Assembly: GCF_020531905.1 (NCBI RefSeq)
Contig: NZ_JAJAWG010000002.1
Location: 310,001 to 374,000, forward strand
Source: Deefgea salmonis
GTDB lineage: Bacteria > Pseudomonadota > Gammaproteobacteria > Burkholderiales > Chitinibacteraceae
DNA length: 64,000 nucleotides
Direction of reading: 5' to 3'
The notes below the pieces were generated by a model. That model saw only the letters and a list, made by a program, of their open reading frames with translations, did no database searches and had not been told where the DNA came from. Every line of letters begins with the position of its first letter. Position 1 is the stretch's first letter. The position numbers and the translations under genes were made by a program. Positions 9,071-18,025 of this stretch are shown in pieces.

Positions 9071-10093
9071 ATGCAGATTGCCGATTTTGATTACCATTTG
9101 CCCGATCAATTGATCGCGCAGTTCCCTCCTGAGGTGCGTGGCGCGAGTCGTTTACTGCATATTGACGGTCAAACGCGACAAGATACGCTGTTTACCGCTT
9201 TACCGAGTTTTTTGCGCGCTGGTGACCTTTTGGTGTTTAACGACACCAAGGTGATTAAAGCGCGTTTATTCGGTGAAAAAGCCAGTGGCGGCAAAATTGA
9301 AGCACTGGTTGAGCGGGTTTTAGATGAACATACCGCTTTGGCGCACGTCAAAGCCTCTAAAGCGCCCAAAGCGGGGACGATTTTGCATTTTCAAGGCGGT
9401 TTCACCGCCGAAATGGTTGAGCGCCAAGGCGATTTATTTAAGTTGCGCTTTGCTGGCGATGTGAGCGTGTTTGAGATTTTGGAGCAATCGGGCTTATTGC
9501 CATTGCCACCGTATATCACGCATGTGCCCGACGATGAAGACGCTAAGCGTTATCAAACCGTTTACGCACGTGACCCCGGTGCAGTGGCAGCGCCAACGGC
9601 GGGATTACACTTTACCGATGAGTTGCTGGCGCAAATTCGTGCCATGGGCGTGGATACGGCGTTTTTGACCTTGCATGTCGGCGCCGGCACGTTTATGCCA
9701 GTGCGCGTTGATGAGATTAGCGAGCACACCATGCATCACGAGCGCTACTTTATTCCGCCAGCGACGATTGCGCTGATTTTGGCGGCCAAGGCGCGCGGTG
9801 GTCGGGTGATTGCAGTGGGCACCACCAGTTTGCGCGCGCTGGAAGCCTCGTCGCAGCAAGGCTTGTTGGCTGAGCCGGTGGGCGACACGGATATTTTTAT
9901 TACGCCAGGTTTTGAATTTAAAGTGGTGGATCGCTTGATCACTAACTTTCATTTACCCAAATCAACGTTATTAATGCTTGTGGCAGCCTTTATTGGATTT
10001 GATACCATGCGCGCAGCGTATGAACATGCCGTGAGTAATGAATATCGCTTCTTTAGTTATGGCGATGCGATGTTGTTGGAGAAGTCGCTCTAG
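9071..10093 (+). CDS. queA: S-adenosylmethionine:tRNA ribosyltransferase-isomerase
   Basis: QueA transfers and isomerises the ribosyl group of S-adenosylmethionine onto preQ1 in tRNA, forming epoxyqueuosine at the wobble position. The 340-residue protein matches the family from [14 protein letters not shown] through [23 protein letters not shown] and [16 protein letters not shown]. It is followed by tgt after 145 bases, so two enzymes of the same tRNA modification are adjacent, although a CAGAGG repeat hairpin lies between them. It is divergent from aroQ; both promoters should lie in 8864-9070. Confidence 0.97.
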   Translation: MQIADFDYHLPDQLIAQFPPEVRGASRLLHIDGQTRQDTLFTALPSFLRAGDLLVFNDTKVIKARLFGEKASGGKIEALVERVLDEHTALAHVKASKAPKAGTILHFQGGFTAEMVERQGDLFKLRFAGDVSVFEILEQSGLLPLPPYITHVPDDEDAKRYQTVYARDPGAVAAPTAGLHFTDELLAQIRAMGVDTAFLTLHVGAGTFMPVRVDEISEHTMHHERYFIPPATIALILAAKARGGRVIAVGTTSLRALEASSQQGLLAEPVGDTDIFITPGFEFKVVDRLITNFHLPKSTLLMLVAAFIGFDTMRAAYEHAVSNEYRFFSYGDAMLLEKSL

Positions 10094-10111
10094 TCATAAC
10101 GATGAAATTTT

Positions 10112-10179
10112 AACGCAGAGGCGCAGAGGCGCAGAGAAAAAACAAACTGGGTTTCTCTGTGTCTCTGCGTCTCTGCGTT
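10112..10179. repeat. CAGAGG hairpin repeat, copy 1
   Basis: A near-perfect 28-bp inverted repeat: three tandem CGCAGAGG-type units on the left arm and the complementary CTCTGCGT units on the right, with a loop of about 12 bases. It belongs to the same repeat family as 11393-11559, 51293-51416 and 57046-57226. It sits between queA and tgt. Confidence 0.8.
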
Positions 10180-10199
10180 GGATCTTTTGAGTGCTTTAA

Positions 10200-11351
<1,152 letters not shown>

Positions 11352-11392
11352 ACCATTCATTACTGCAGCATTGCTAAAGCCACCGCAAGGTG

Positions 11393-11559
11393 TAATGCCG
11401 TTCACTTAAGCCAAGTGAGCGGCATTTTTTTCTCGATTTCATTGCTGGTGTCGCTTTTGACGCAAAGGTATAGAGAAAATCAATTGCAAAACCCTGAATG
11501 TCCTCCGCGCCTCTGCGCCTCTGCGTCAGGTTTTCAGGGTTTGTCGTTAAGTGAGCTGT
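11393..11559. repeat. CAGAGG hairpin repeat, copy 2, with terminator end
   Basis: The element starts TAATGCCG with an 11-bp hairpin and a T-run, has a central CGCGCCTCTGCGCCTCTGCG block, and ends GTTAAGTGAGCTGT. The same architecture, inverted, is found at 57046-57226. The rest of the gap to 11757 shows no convincing gene and must contain the promoter of the HD-GYP-like gene. Confidence 0.8.
11397..11431 (+). terminator. Rho-independent terminator after tgt
   Basis: GCCGTTCACTT pairs with AAGTGAGCGGC around a 5-base loop and is followed by ATTTTTTTC. It is part of repeat copy 2 and lies 46 bases beyond the tgt stop, so the repeat supplies the terminator. Confidence 0.85.
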
Positions 11560-11757
11560 ATTTACCGCAAAGTGGCTTTTTTCGTATGGATGAAGTCAGC
11601 TTAAATTAAGCTATGCTGGGTTTGATCTTGTGCTACTCAGTATTCCCCGTTGCGGATCGTTTGCGTTCGCGCGCTTGGCTTTAGAGGTGGCGCGTCTGAT
11701 TGCAAGTGGGTCAATCACCTTTAAAGATCTTGATTGTTTTGCCAAGTGAGACGAAAA

Positions 11758-13107
11758 ATGGCTGCAAATTTAAAACTCGCTGAGTTATTGGGTTCGCTCA
11801 GCTACGCCTTGGATCTGACTGAAGGACAGCCCGCAGGGCATTGTGTGCGTTGTTGCTGGATTGGTGTGCATATTGGCCGGCAAATTGGCATGGCAGAGGC
11901 CGAGATTTGGGCTTTGTATTACACCTTATTACTCAAAGATTTGGGCTGCAGTAGCAATGCGGCGCGCATTTGCGAGCTGTATTTGGTCGACGATCAGCAC
12001 TTTAAGCATGACTTCAAATTGGTCGGTAATAATTTATCGCAAGTTTTAGGCTTTGTGTTTGAGCACACCGGCAAAAACGAAAACTGGACCCAGCGCTTAA
12101 CGGCGATTTTAAATATTTTGCGTAATGGCGAACAAATTGCCCAAGAGTTAATTCAAACCCGCTGTGATCGTGGCGCGCGCATTGCCCGGCAGCTGCGGTT
12201 TCCTGAATCCGTGGCCCAAGGGATACATTCTTTAGATGAGCATTGGGATGGCAGTGGCCGACCAGAAGGTTTGCGTGGCAGCGCGATTCCAATCCACGCG
12301 CGGATTGCCTTGTTAGCGCAAGTGATTGATGTGTTTCATTTCTCGCACGGCATGGAAGCCGCCCGTCTAGAAATTCAGCAGCGTGCCGGCGTGTGGTTTG
12401 ACCCTGAATTGGTGGCGGCGTTTAAGGTGGTCGGCCAAGATGCGGCATTTTGGCAGGTATTGAACGACCCCAAGATTGATCAAATCGTGCAGTCGCTCGA
12501 GCCAGCGCAATGGACGCGGCCCTTGGATGAGGCCTATATGGATGATATCGCCTCGGCATTTGGTCAAGTGGTCGATGCCAAAAGCCCGTTCACCGCTGGG
12601 CATAGTGAGCGGGTGGGCTTTTATGCCAATTTAATCGCGCAAGAAATGGGCTTTTCGGCCGAGCGTTGCCAATGGATTACCCGCGCCGCCTTATTACACG
12701 ACGTCGGCAAACTCGGGGTAAGTAGCCGTATTTTGGAAAAACCCGGGCGTTTAACCGATGAAGAATTTCGTGCGGTGCAACAGCACGCCAGCCTAACCGA
12801 AACGATATTAGAAAAAATTGCCCCCTTTGCCGAATTAGCCGTGGTGGCCGCAGCGCATCACGAGCGCCTCGACGGGCAAGGCTATCCACGCAAAATCAGT
12901 GGCGCAGCGATTTGTATGGAAACGCGCATTATCACCGTGGCCGATATTTTTGACGCCATCAGCGCCGAGCGCCCGTATCACGCCGCCAATTCGCCCGAAA
13001 AAACCATTGAGATCATGCGCGGCATGCTGGGATCAGCCATTGATGCCGATTGCTTTGCCGCCTTGCAAAGCGTAGTGATGCGCGAAAGCCTGCTATCGCC
13101 TGCTTAG
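11758..13107 (+). CDS. Tandem HD-GYP-like protein (possible cyclic-di-GMP phosphodiesterase)
   Basis: This 449-residue protein contains two related HD-type halves. The C-terminal half (about residues 265-440) is canonical HD-GYP: GHSERVGFYANLIA, ALLHDVGKLGV with the metal-binding HD pair, HASLTETIL, and HHERLDGQGYP. The N-terminal half looks like a decayed copy, with LDEHWDGSGRP in place of the GYP motif and LLLKDLGC in place of HDVGK. Such proteins hydrolyse cyclic di-GMP; here only the second half should be active. No sensor or transmembrane domain is visible. I use the ATG at 11758; a TTG at 11734 is also in frame. Confidence 0.85.
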   Translation: MAANLKLAELLGSLSYALDLTEGQPAGHCVRCCWIGVHIGRQIGMAEAEIWALYYTLLLKDLGCSSNAARICELYLVDDQHFKHDFKLVGNNLSQVLGFVFEHTGKNENWTQRLTAILNILRNGEQIAQELIQTRCDRGARIARQLRFPESVAQGIHSLDEHWDGSGRPEGLRGSAIPIHARIALLAQVIDVFHFSHGMEAARLEIQQRAGVWFDPELVAAFKVVGQDAAFWQVLNDPKIDQIVQSLEPAQWTRPLDEAYMDDIASAFGQVVDAKSPFTAGHSERVGFYANLIAQEMGFSAERCQWITRAALLHDVGKLGVSSRILEKPGRLTDEEFRAVQQHASLTETILEKIAPFAELAVVAAAHHERLDGQGYPRKISGAAICMETRIITVADIFDAISAERPYHAANSPEKTIEIMRGMLGSAIDADCFAALQSVVMRESLLSPA

Positions 13108-13365
13108 TGGGGTTTGCTCAAGCACTTGTGATATAGCCTATCAACATCAAATCTGAACAAAGCCGATCTCTATGGGGTATTGCCGTGTGGGTCATGTTTT
13201 ATAGATATTACAGTGATATACCCATTTCTTTTACGATTCGGTTTTAAGCGCTTGGCACGGGCGTTGATTGCTAAGGGTAAGTCTGTAGCGGTTTGCCGTG
13301 AATCAATTTAAACCCTGTACCAAGTGTTGTAGATAGGGGAAGCTGGCTCGGGCTTGGCCCATTTT

Positions 13366-13379
13366 TTGATGTAGATCAA
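13366..13379 (+). promoter_or_regulatory. FNR/ANR-type box upstream of bacteriohemerythrin
   Basis: TTGAT-GTAG-ATCAA is a perfect match to the FNR/ANR consensus TTGAT-N4-ATCAA. It lies 51 bases before the ATG of the bacteriohemerythrin gene and suggests oxygen-dependent control. The remaining 13108-13365 shows no gene. Confidence 0.7.
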
Positions 13380-13430
13380 ACAGGGGCGGTGCGCTGCTCG
13401 GCAGTATGGCGGCTTCTGAGGGAGTCAGCG

Positions 13431-13880
13431 ATGAGTTTATTGATTGAATGGAATGATACGTTATCGGTCGGGATTCAAGAGATTGATGAGCAGCATAAAG
13501 TGCTGGTGAATCTATTAAACGAATTACATGATGCGATTCGGCAGCATCATGGCCGTGAGGCCTCGGTGGCGATTTTGCAGCGTTTGGCCGACTACACCCG
13601 AATCCACTTCACGGTTGAAGAAAGCTTGATGCGGATTTTGGGTTATCCCGATTATGAAACACATAAAATGCACCACGAAGAATTGATTGGGCAAATGGTG
13701 GATTTGCAGGCCAGGCTCAATCAAGGTGATGCGGTGTCTTTTGAGTTGCTGCACTTTTTACGCAATTGGCTAACGCGGCACATTATGGAAGCCGATCAGC
13801 GCTATGTAGCGCATTTCTTATCGCGCGGCGTGCAAAAAACGTGGCAAAAGAAAGGTTGGTTAGAGCGTTTTTGGTCTTGA
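13431..13880 (+). CDS. Bacteriohemerythrin
   Basis: This 149-residue protein is a single-domain hemerythrin that binds oxygen at a di-iron centre and is used in bacteria for oxygen sensing or delivery. All expected ligands are visible: histidine in DEQHK, HFTVEE with histidine and glutamate, HKMHHEE, and the final HIMEAD with histidine and aspartate. The ATG at 13431 has a strong GAGGGAG site. A perfect FNR/ANR box upstream fits an oxygen-linked role. A terminator follows at 13918-13943. Confidence 0.93.
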   Translation: MSLLIEWNDTLSVGIQEIDEQHKVLVNLLNELHDAIRQHHGREASVAILQRLADYTRIHFTVEESLMRILGYPDYETHKMHHEELIGQMVDLQARLNQGDAVSFELLHFLRNWLTRHIMEADQRYVAHFLSRGVQKTWQKKGWLERFWS

Positions 13881-13917
13881 TCACGAATCGTGTATCGGTG
13901 CTGATGCCAAACAAAAA

Positions 13918-13943
13918 AACGCACAGCGGGCTGTGCGTTTTTT
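13918..13943 (+). terminator. Terminator after bacteriohemerythrin
   Basis: AACGCACAG and CTGTGCGTT form a stem followed by TTTTT; the A-run on the other side makes it usable for the minus-strand gene at 13973 as well. Confidence 0.85.
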
Positions 13944-13972
13944 ATTGCTAGCTGTGGGCTGCATTTATCACA

Positions 13973-14191
13973 TCACGTGGGTTGATCGTTGCGGCCATTC
14001 ACGGTGTGTTTTGCGGTTTTGGCTGGCGAAAAATACTCGGCATGGGTGTATAGCTGTAAATTAAAATGCGCTTGATCATCGCGATAATCAACGCGGGGTG
14101 CATCGGCGCGATGATGAAAAGCCCACCAGCAATAGATTAAATACACTGCGCCCGCCAAGATTAACGCCCAAGTGATCCAGATGCCGATCAT
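13973..14191 (-). CDS. Small single-pass membrane protein
   Basis: This 72-residue protein opens with one transmembrane helix (residues 3-25, ending YLIYCWWAFHHR) followed by a polar tail. Start at 14191 is supported by a GCGGAG ribosome site. I do not recognise a family. It is convergent with the bacteriohemerythrin gene and shares the bidirectional terminator between them. Confidence 0.6.
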   Translation of the reverse strand: MIGIWITWALILAGAVYLIYCWWAFHHRADAPRVDYRDDQAHFNLQLYTHAEYFSPAKTAKHTVNGRNDQPT

Positions 14192-14265
14192 GATCTATAC
14201 TCCGCAGTCAACAATCAGTCAGCTTAGTAAAAGATACGACGAAAGCAAATGCTTTGTTAGGCGGC

Positions 14266-14384
14266 TCTGATTGACGACGGAGTCCTCGCATCGGTGTGGT
14301 GCTCGGCGATAAAGTCATAGCCAGTACATTCAGTACGTCAACGAGCACAACAACGCCGACGTTTGCTGAACGACTTCAATCAGA
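14266..14384. other. Nested inverted repeat in an intergenic gap
   Basis: Outer arms TCTGATTGA (14266-14274) and TCAATCAGA (14376-14384) enclose inner arms GTGCTCG (14299-14305) and CGAGCAC (14342-14348). The symmetry suggests a folded RNA or a small repeat element of about 120 bp. There is no open frame of interest here. Confidence 0.4.
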
Positions 14385-14416
14385 CTAAGCCTGCTGTGCA
14401 GGCCATATCGACGCAC

Positions 14417-15310
14417 TTATTGCTGGCTGGCTAAACCGGCAGCGGTATTGGGGTAGCGCAATTGCAGTTTGAGCTCATTTTTGGCGCGGGCATTGCCAAT
14501 GCGCCGCGATTCATTCAAATAAGACAATAGGGCGGGCGACAGCCGCGTTTGCGCCGCAACTCGGCTAATGCGTGGCGGACGAGCCAGTTGCATCGCATCG
14601 GCGACTTGGTCAAAATAATCGCCCATTTTATGCGGCTCATCATCCACGATATTGTAAGTGCGTAGCGGCAAACCACGAAACAGCGCCAAACATAGCGCAT
14701 GCGCTAAATCATCAGCATGAATATGATTGCTATAACTGTCTTCTTCGCGGTGTAGCACCGGTTCACCCCGCGCAATGCGCTCCAGCGGTAAACGATTGGC
14801 AGCATAAATGCCGGGCGAGCGTAAAATGCTTAGCCGAACACCGTGCCGTCCAGCCCAATCGCGCAATTGTTTTTCGGCATCGACTCGGCGCAATGCGCGC
14901 AGCGATTGCGTTTTAAGCGGACTGCTTTCATTAATCCATTGCCCAGCATAATCGCCATAAACACCGCTGGTGCTGATGTAAACAGCTCGGCGTAAGCGCT
15001 GTGGTAAAATTTTATTTTGCTTGATGTTGGCGTGGCTTAGAGCGGCAATTAAGGCTCGCGTTCGTTGATCGCCCACGCCGTCACCGGGTGGTGCGCTGTG
15101 AATCAAATACTCAGCAATGCCACTTAAGCGGGCTAAAGATTTTGGCCGATCTAAATCGGCAAGAATAGGGCGTATACCAAGGGTATTGAGCTGCAATGCA
15201 GATTCTTTAGAGCGTGCAGTTGCATACACCGTAAAGTGCTGCTTAAGCCAAGGCAGGGCGCGGCGAACAACATCGCCACAACCAATAATGAGTAAGCGTG
15301 GTTTTTTCAT
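14417..15310 (-). CDS. NAD(P)-binding epimerase/dehydratase-like protein (extended SDR)
   Basis: This 297-residue protein has an N-terminal Rossmann fold with LLIIGCGDVVRRAL, a variant of the GxGxxG motif, then ARSKESALQLNTLG, and an atypical SDR middle with YISTSGVYGDYAG and DAEKQLRDW where the usual YxxxK would lie. It resembles the YeeZ-type group of NAD-dependent epimerase-like proteins, whose substrate is not known. The ATG at 15310 places the Rossmann motif at the N-terminus; 19 extra upstream codons would be uncharacteristic. Confidence 0.7.
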   Translation of the reverse strand: MKKPRLLIIGCGDVVRRALPWLKQHFTVYATARSKESALQLNTLGIRPILADLDRPKSLARLSGIAEYLIHSAPPGDGVGDQRTRALIAALSHANIKQNKILPQRLRRAVYISTSGVYGDYAGQWINESSPLKTQSLRALRRVDAEKQLRDWAGRHGVRLSILRSPGIYAANRLPLERIARGEPVLHREEDSYSNHIHADDLAHALCLALFRGLPLRTYNIVDDEPHKMGDYFDQVADAMQLARPPRISRVAAQTRLSPALLSYLNESRRIGNARAKNELKLQLRYPNTAAGLASQQ

Positions 15311-15391
15311 AGTTTTTAGCTCACAGCGTGGCGTAGTTAAGGGCAGGCATTGGTCAATGCTCGACACGCATTAACACAGTATGGAATGAAT

Positions 15392-16414
15392 ATGAGTCAA
15401 CAACTTACCATCGAACCTTCGGGCCAGCAACTCTCCGTCTTTGAAGGAGAGACCTTGCTCGACGCCGCCATGCGAGAAGGTTTTAACATGCCGTATGGTT
15501 GTAAAAACGGATCGTGCGGCGCCTGCAAAGGCAAGGTGCTCAGCGGCGAAGTCGTCCATGCCCAGCATTCTGAAACCGCACTCAGCCTTGCTGAGCAAGC
15601 GCAAGGCTATGCGCTATTTTGTTGCGCTACACCGGTCAGTGAGCAAGTGAGCATCGAATGCCGCGAAGTCAGCGCCACTAAAGATATCCAAATTAAAACC
15701 TTGCCAACGCGCATCGAGCGCATCGAAAAAGTATCGCCTGACGTCGCGATTTTGACGTTAAAACTGCCATCAACCGAAAAGCTGACCTATCTGGCTGGGC
15801 AGTATATTGATATCCACACCAAAACCGGCAAAAAGCGCAGCTTCTCCATTGCCAATCCACCGCATCAAGAAGGCTTTTTGCAACTGCATATTCGCCATAT
15901 CGACGGCGGCGAGTTTTCTGATTACGTGTGGAACACCATGAAAGAGCGCGAGATTTTTCGCTTTACCGGCCCGCTCGGTAGCTTTTTTTTGCGTGAAGAC
16001 AGCGATAAGCCGATCTTGTTCCTGGCCACTGGCACCGGTTTTGCCCCGATCAAAGGCATGATCGAGCATGCGCTGGCTAATCACACCCAGCGTGAAATGG
16101 TGCTCTATTGGGGCTGCCGCACCTTGGCCGATCTCTATATGCCCGAATTGCCATCACAGTGGCAGCAGCTCTATCCGAACTTTACCTTTATCCCGGTTTT
16201 ATCTAACCCCAAGCCCGAAGATCAATGGCAGGGCCGTACCGGATTCTTGCACGAAGTCGTTTTGGCCGACTTTGCCAGCCTTGCTCACTACCAAGTTTAC
16301 GCTTGCGGGTCCCCTATGATGGTCGAAGCGGCCTATACCGGCTGCCTTTCACACCAACTACCGAGCGATGCGTTTTTCTCTGATGCCTTTTTTACCAGCA
16401 AGGATTTAAAATAA
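15392..16414 (+). CDS. 2Fe-2S ferredoxin / FAD / NAD(P)H reductase (CDP-6-deoxyglucoseen reductase or oxygenase-reductase type)
   Basis: This 340-residue electron-transfer protein has an N-terminal plant-type 2Fe-2S domain with YGCKNGSCGACKGKV and a later CCATP cysteine, then an FAD-binding domain with RSFSIANPP, and an NAD(P)H domain with TGTGFAPIKGM and a C-terminal YACGSPMMVEA. Such reductases serve CDP-deoxysugar formation or feed aromatic-ring monooxygenases. No sugar or oxygenase genes are nearby, so the partner is unknown; many betaproteobacteria carry a stand-alone copy like this. It is divergent from the epimerase-like gene. Confidence 0.85.
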   Translation: MSQQLTIEPSGQQLSVFEGETLLDAAMREGFNMPYGCKNGSCGACKGKVLSGEVVHAQHSETALSLAEQAQGYALFCCATPVSEQVSIECREVSATKDIQIKTLPTRIERIEKVSPDVAILTLKLPSTEKLTYLAGQYIDIHTKTGKKRSFSIANPPHQEGFLQLHIRHIDGGEFSDYVWNTMKEREIFRFTGPLGSFFLREDSDKPILFLATGTGFAPIKGMIEHALANHTQREMVLYWGCRTLADLYMPELPSQWQQLYPNFTFIPVLSNPKPEDQWQGRTGFLHEVVLADFASLAHYQVYACGSPMMVEAAYTGCLSHQLPSDAFFSDAFFTSKDLK

Positions 16415-16460
16415 AAACGTTGTAAAACCATACGTTTATCGATTCTTTTGTAAGTAGTGC

Positions 16461-16489
16461 TTGCCATCAAACAAGTCATTCTATATGAT
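16461..16489 (+). promoter_or_regulatory. Sigma-70 promoter of tRNA-Thr
   Basis: TTGCCA (16461-16466), a 17-base spacer and TATGAT (16484-16489) lie 11 bases before the mature tRNA 5' end. Confidence 0.75.
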
Positions 16490-16500
16490 GCAGTCCTGTT

Positions 16501-16576
16501 GCCGATGTAGCTCAGTTGGTAGAGCACCTGACTTGTAATCAGGGGGTCGCGAGTTCGATTCCTGCCGTCGGCACCA
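16501..16576 (+). tRNA. tRNA-Thr (anticodon TGT)
   Basis: A 76-base cloverleaf with encoded CCA: acceptor GCCGATG/CGTCGGC, D-loop AGCTCAGTTGGTAGAG, anticodon loop CTTGTAA with anticodon TGT, and T-arm with GTTCGATTC. Its 3' half is repeated at 41487-41533, so this gene is the attachment site of the integrated element. The present 3' end and the terminator behind it were supplied by the element. Confidence 0.97.
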
Positions 16577-16577
16577 A
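16531..16577 (+). repeat. attL: left 47-bp direct repeat of the integrated element
   Basis: From ACTTG in the anticodon arm to the base after CCA, 47 bases are identical to 41487-41533. The identity stops abruptly on both sides. It marks the left end of the element. Confidence 0.95.
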
Positions 16578-16584
16578 CAAATTC

Positions 16585-16617
16585 AACGACTTAGCGCGAA
16601 AGCGCTAGGTCGTTTTA
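16585..16617 (+). terminator. Terminator behind tRNA-Thr (element-borne)
   Basis: AACGACTTAGCGC and GCGCTAGGTCGTT form a stem with a GAAA loop, followed by TTATTTT. It lies inside the element. The original chromosomal terminator seems to be the one at 41542-41572. Confidence 0.85.
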
Positions 16618-16635
16618 TTTTGTCCAACGCACTCC

Positions 16636-16653
16636 CAACACACTGCCATACAA
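16636..16653 (+). repeat. Candidate integrase arm-type site, left end
   Basis: CAACACACTGCCATACAA matches 41277-41294 (CAACGCACTGCCGTACAA) at 16 of 18 positions. The two lie within 60 bp and 195 bp inside the left and right att cores, in the same orientation. A shorter CAACGCACT is at 16625. The rest of 16654-16860 shows no gene. Confidence 0.45.
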
Positions 16654-16860
16654 CTCCCTGCAATACACCCCAACACTCACATCAAAACATTTCGTGTCGC
16701 CACCATCATTTTTATGGCGTGGCGCAGCATTGTTGCATCAACGCGACAGGCCATTTTGTTGTCAATTATGGTCGATTATTGTCGGCAATAGGTCAGTTTT
16801 TCTTGCTTGTAAGTGCCTCTAGTTCATTGATTTAATGCGTCAATCAGGAGGTTGTACATC

Positions 16861-17943
16861 ATGGCAAGTATTCAAAAACGCACTACAGCAGCAGGTGTTA
16901 TTCGTTACCAAGTTTCCATTCGACTCAAAGGTCTCCCCCCGCAGTCCGCCACTTTTGATCGTTTAACTGATGCGAAGCGCTGGGCAGCAAAAATAGAATC
17001 GGAATTGCGAGAGGGGCGCTTTTTTAAAACGAAGGCACAGCACAAGCATACGGTCAAAGACGCAATTGAGCGCTATCTACGCGAGGTTATGCCCCACAAA
17101 AGCGAATCCACTATTCGCGATCAAACACAGCAGTTGGCATGGTGGCAAAAAGAGATTGGTTTGGTCATCTTGTCTGAACTCGCTCCCGCACAGATTGCGG
17201 ACTGCAAAACAAAGCTAGCTAACACACCCATGCAAGCGCGAGGACCCAAAAGCAAAGCCGCACCAAGCTATCGCAGCGCAAGCACTATCAATGCATATTT
17301 GCGCGTGTTTTCGCATCTATGCAATACGGCTGCTGGTGAGTGGGAGTGGATCAGAAACAATCCTGTTGAGGCCGTGAAGAAGCCGAAAATCAATAACGCT
17401 CGAACTCGATTTTTAGATGAGACCGAAAAGACTCGGCTACTACTTGAGTGTAGGAAGTTTCCTGACTTGTATTTGGCGGTAGTGCTGGCGTTAACGACTG
17501 CCGCGCGTAAGAACGAAATTTGGTCGCTGCAATGGCACCAGATCGATTTGAATCGTCGAAGCATCACCCTCTATCTCACAAAAAACAAAGATATCCGCTC
17601 ATTGTCCTTAGTTGGCGAAGCGCTTGAATTGCTGAAGGTAAAACATGCTCAAGTACCTCGGCCAAACGACTTTTTATTCCAAGGTAATGTTGTGGGTAAA
17701 TCGTTTGATTTCAGGAAACAGTGGGAGCATTGCGTTGAAGCTGCTGGCCTACACAACTTTCGCTATCACGACCTACGGCATACCGCAGCGAGCTATTTAG
17801 CAATGAGTGGCGCGACATTGCCCGAGCTTGCTGAAATTCTTGGCCATAAAACGATGCAAATGGTGAAACGCTACGCACACTTTAGCCAAGATCATAAGCA
17901 GAGCGTGGTTGAGCGCATGGCGAATACATTTTTAGTCGTTTGA
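16861..17943 (+). CDS. int: Tyrosine-family site-specific integrase
   Basis: This 360-residue recombinase would insert and excise the element at tRNA-Thr. It has an N-terminal arm-binding region, a core-binding domain (about residues 60-180), and a C-terminal catalytic domain. Catalytic residues are visible: arginine in TTAARKNEIWSLQW, HDLRHTAASYL with histidine and the second arginine, the GHKTMQMVKRYAH histidine, and the tyrosine nucleophile in KRYAHF. The ATG at 16861 has an AGGAGG site; an in-frame TTG at 16852 lacks one. Its position beside attL is typical. Confidence 0.95.
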   Translation: MASIQKRTTAAGVIRYQVSIRLKGLPPQSATFDRLTDAKRWAAKIESELREGRFFKTKAQHKHTVKDAIERYLREVMPHKSESTIRDQTQQLAWWQKEIGLVILSELAPAQIADCKTKLANTPMQARGPKSKAAPSYRSASTINAYLRVFSHLCNTAAGEWEWIRNNPVEAVKKPKINNARTRFLDETEKTRLLLECRKFPDLYLAVVLALTTAARKNEIWSLQWHQIDLNRRSITLYLTKNKDIRSLSLVGEALELLKVKHAQVPRPNDFLFQGNVVGKSFDFRKQWEHCVEAAGLHNFRYHDLRHTAASYLAMSGATLPELAEILGHKTMQMVKRYAHFSQDHKQSVVERMANTFLVV

Positions 17944-18025
17944 AAATAAAAATTTTGGATGCATGTATTTAAAAATTTGTTTAAGCTAATCTAGCAAAAT
18001 TAAATTAACTATTTAAAAGGTTTTT

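Noticed and set aside
11629-11748. 39-residue GTG-started frame before the HD-GYP-like gene
   Set aside because: No ribosome site, and short enough to be chance.
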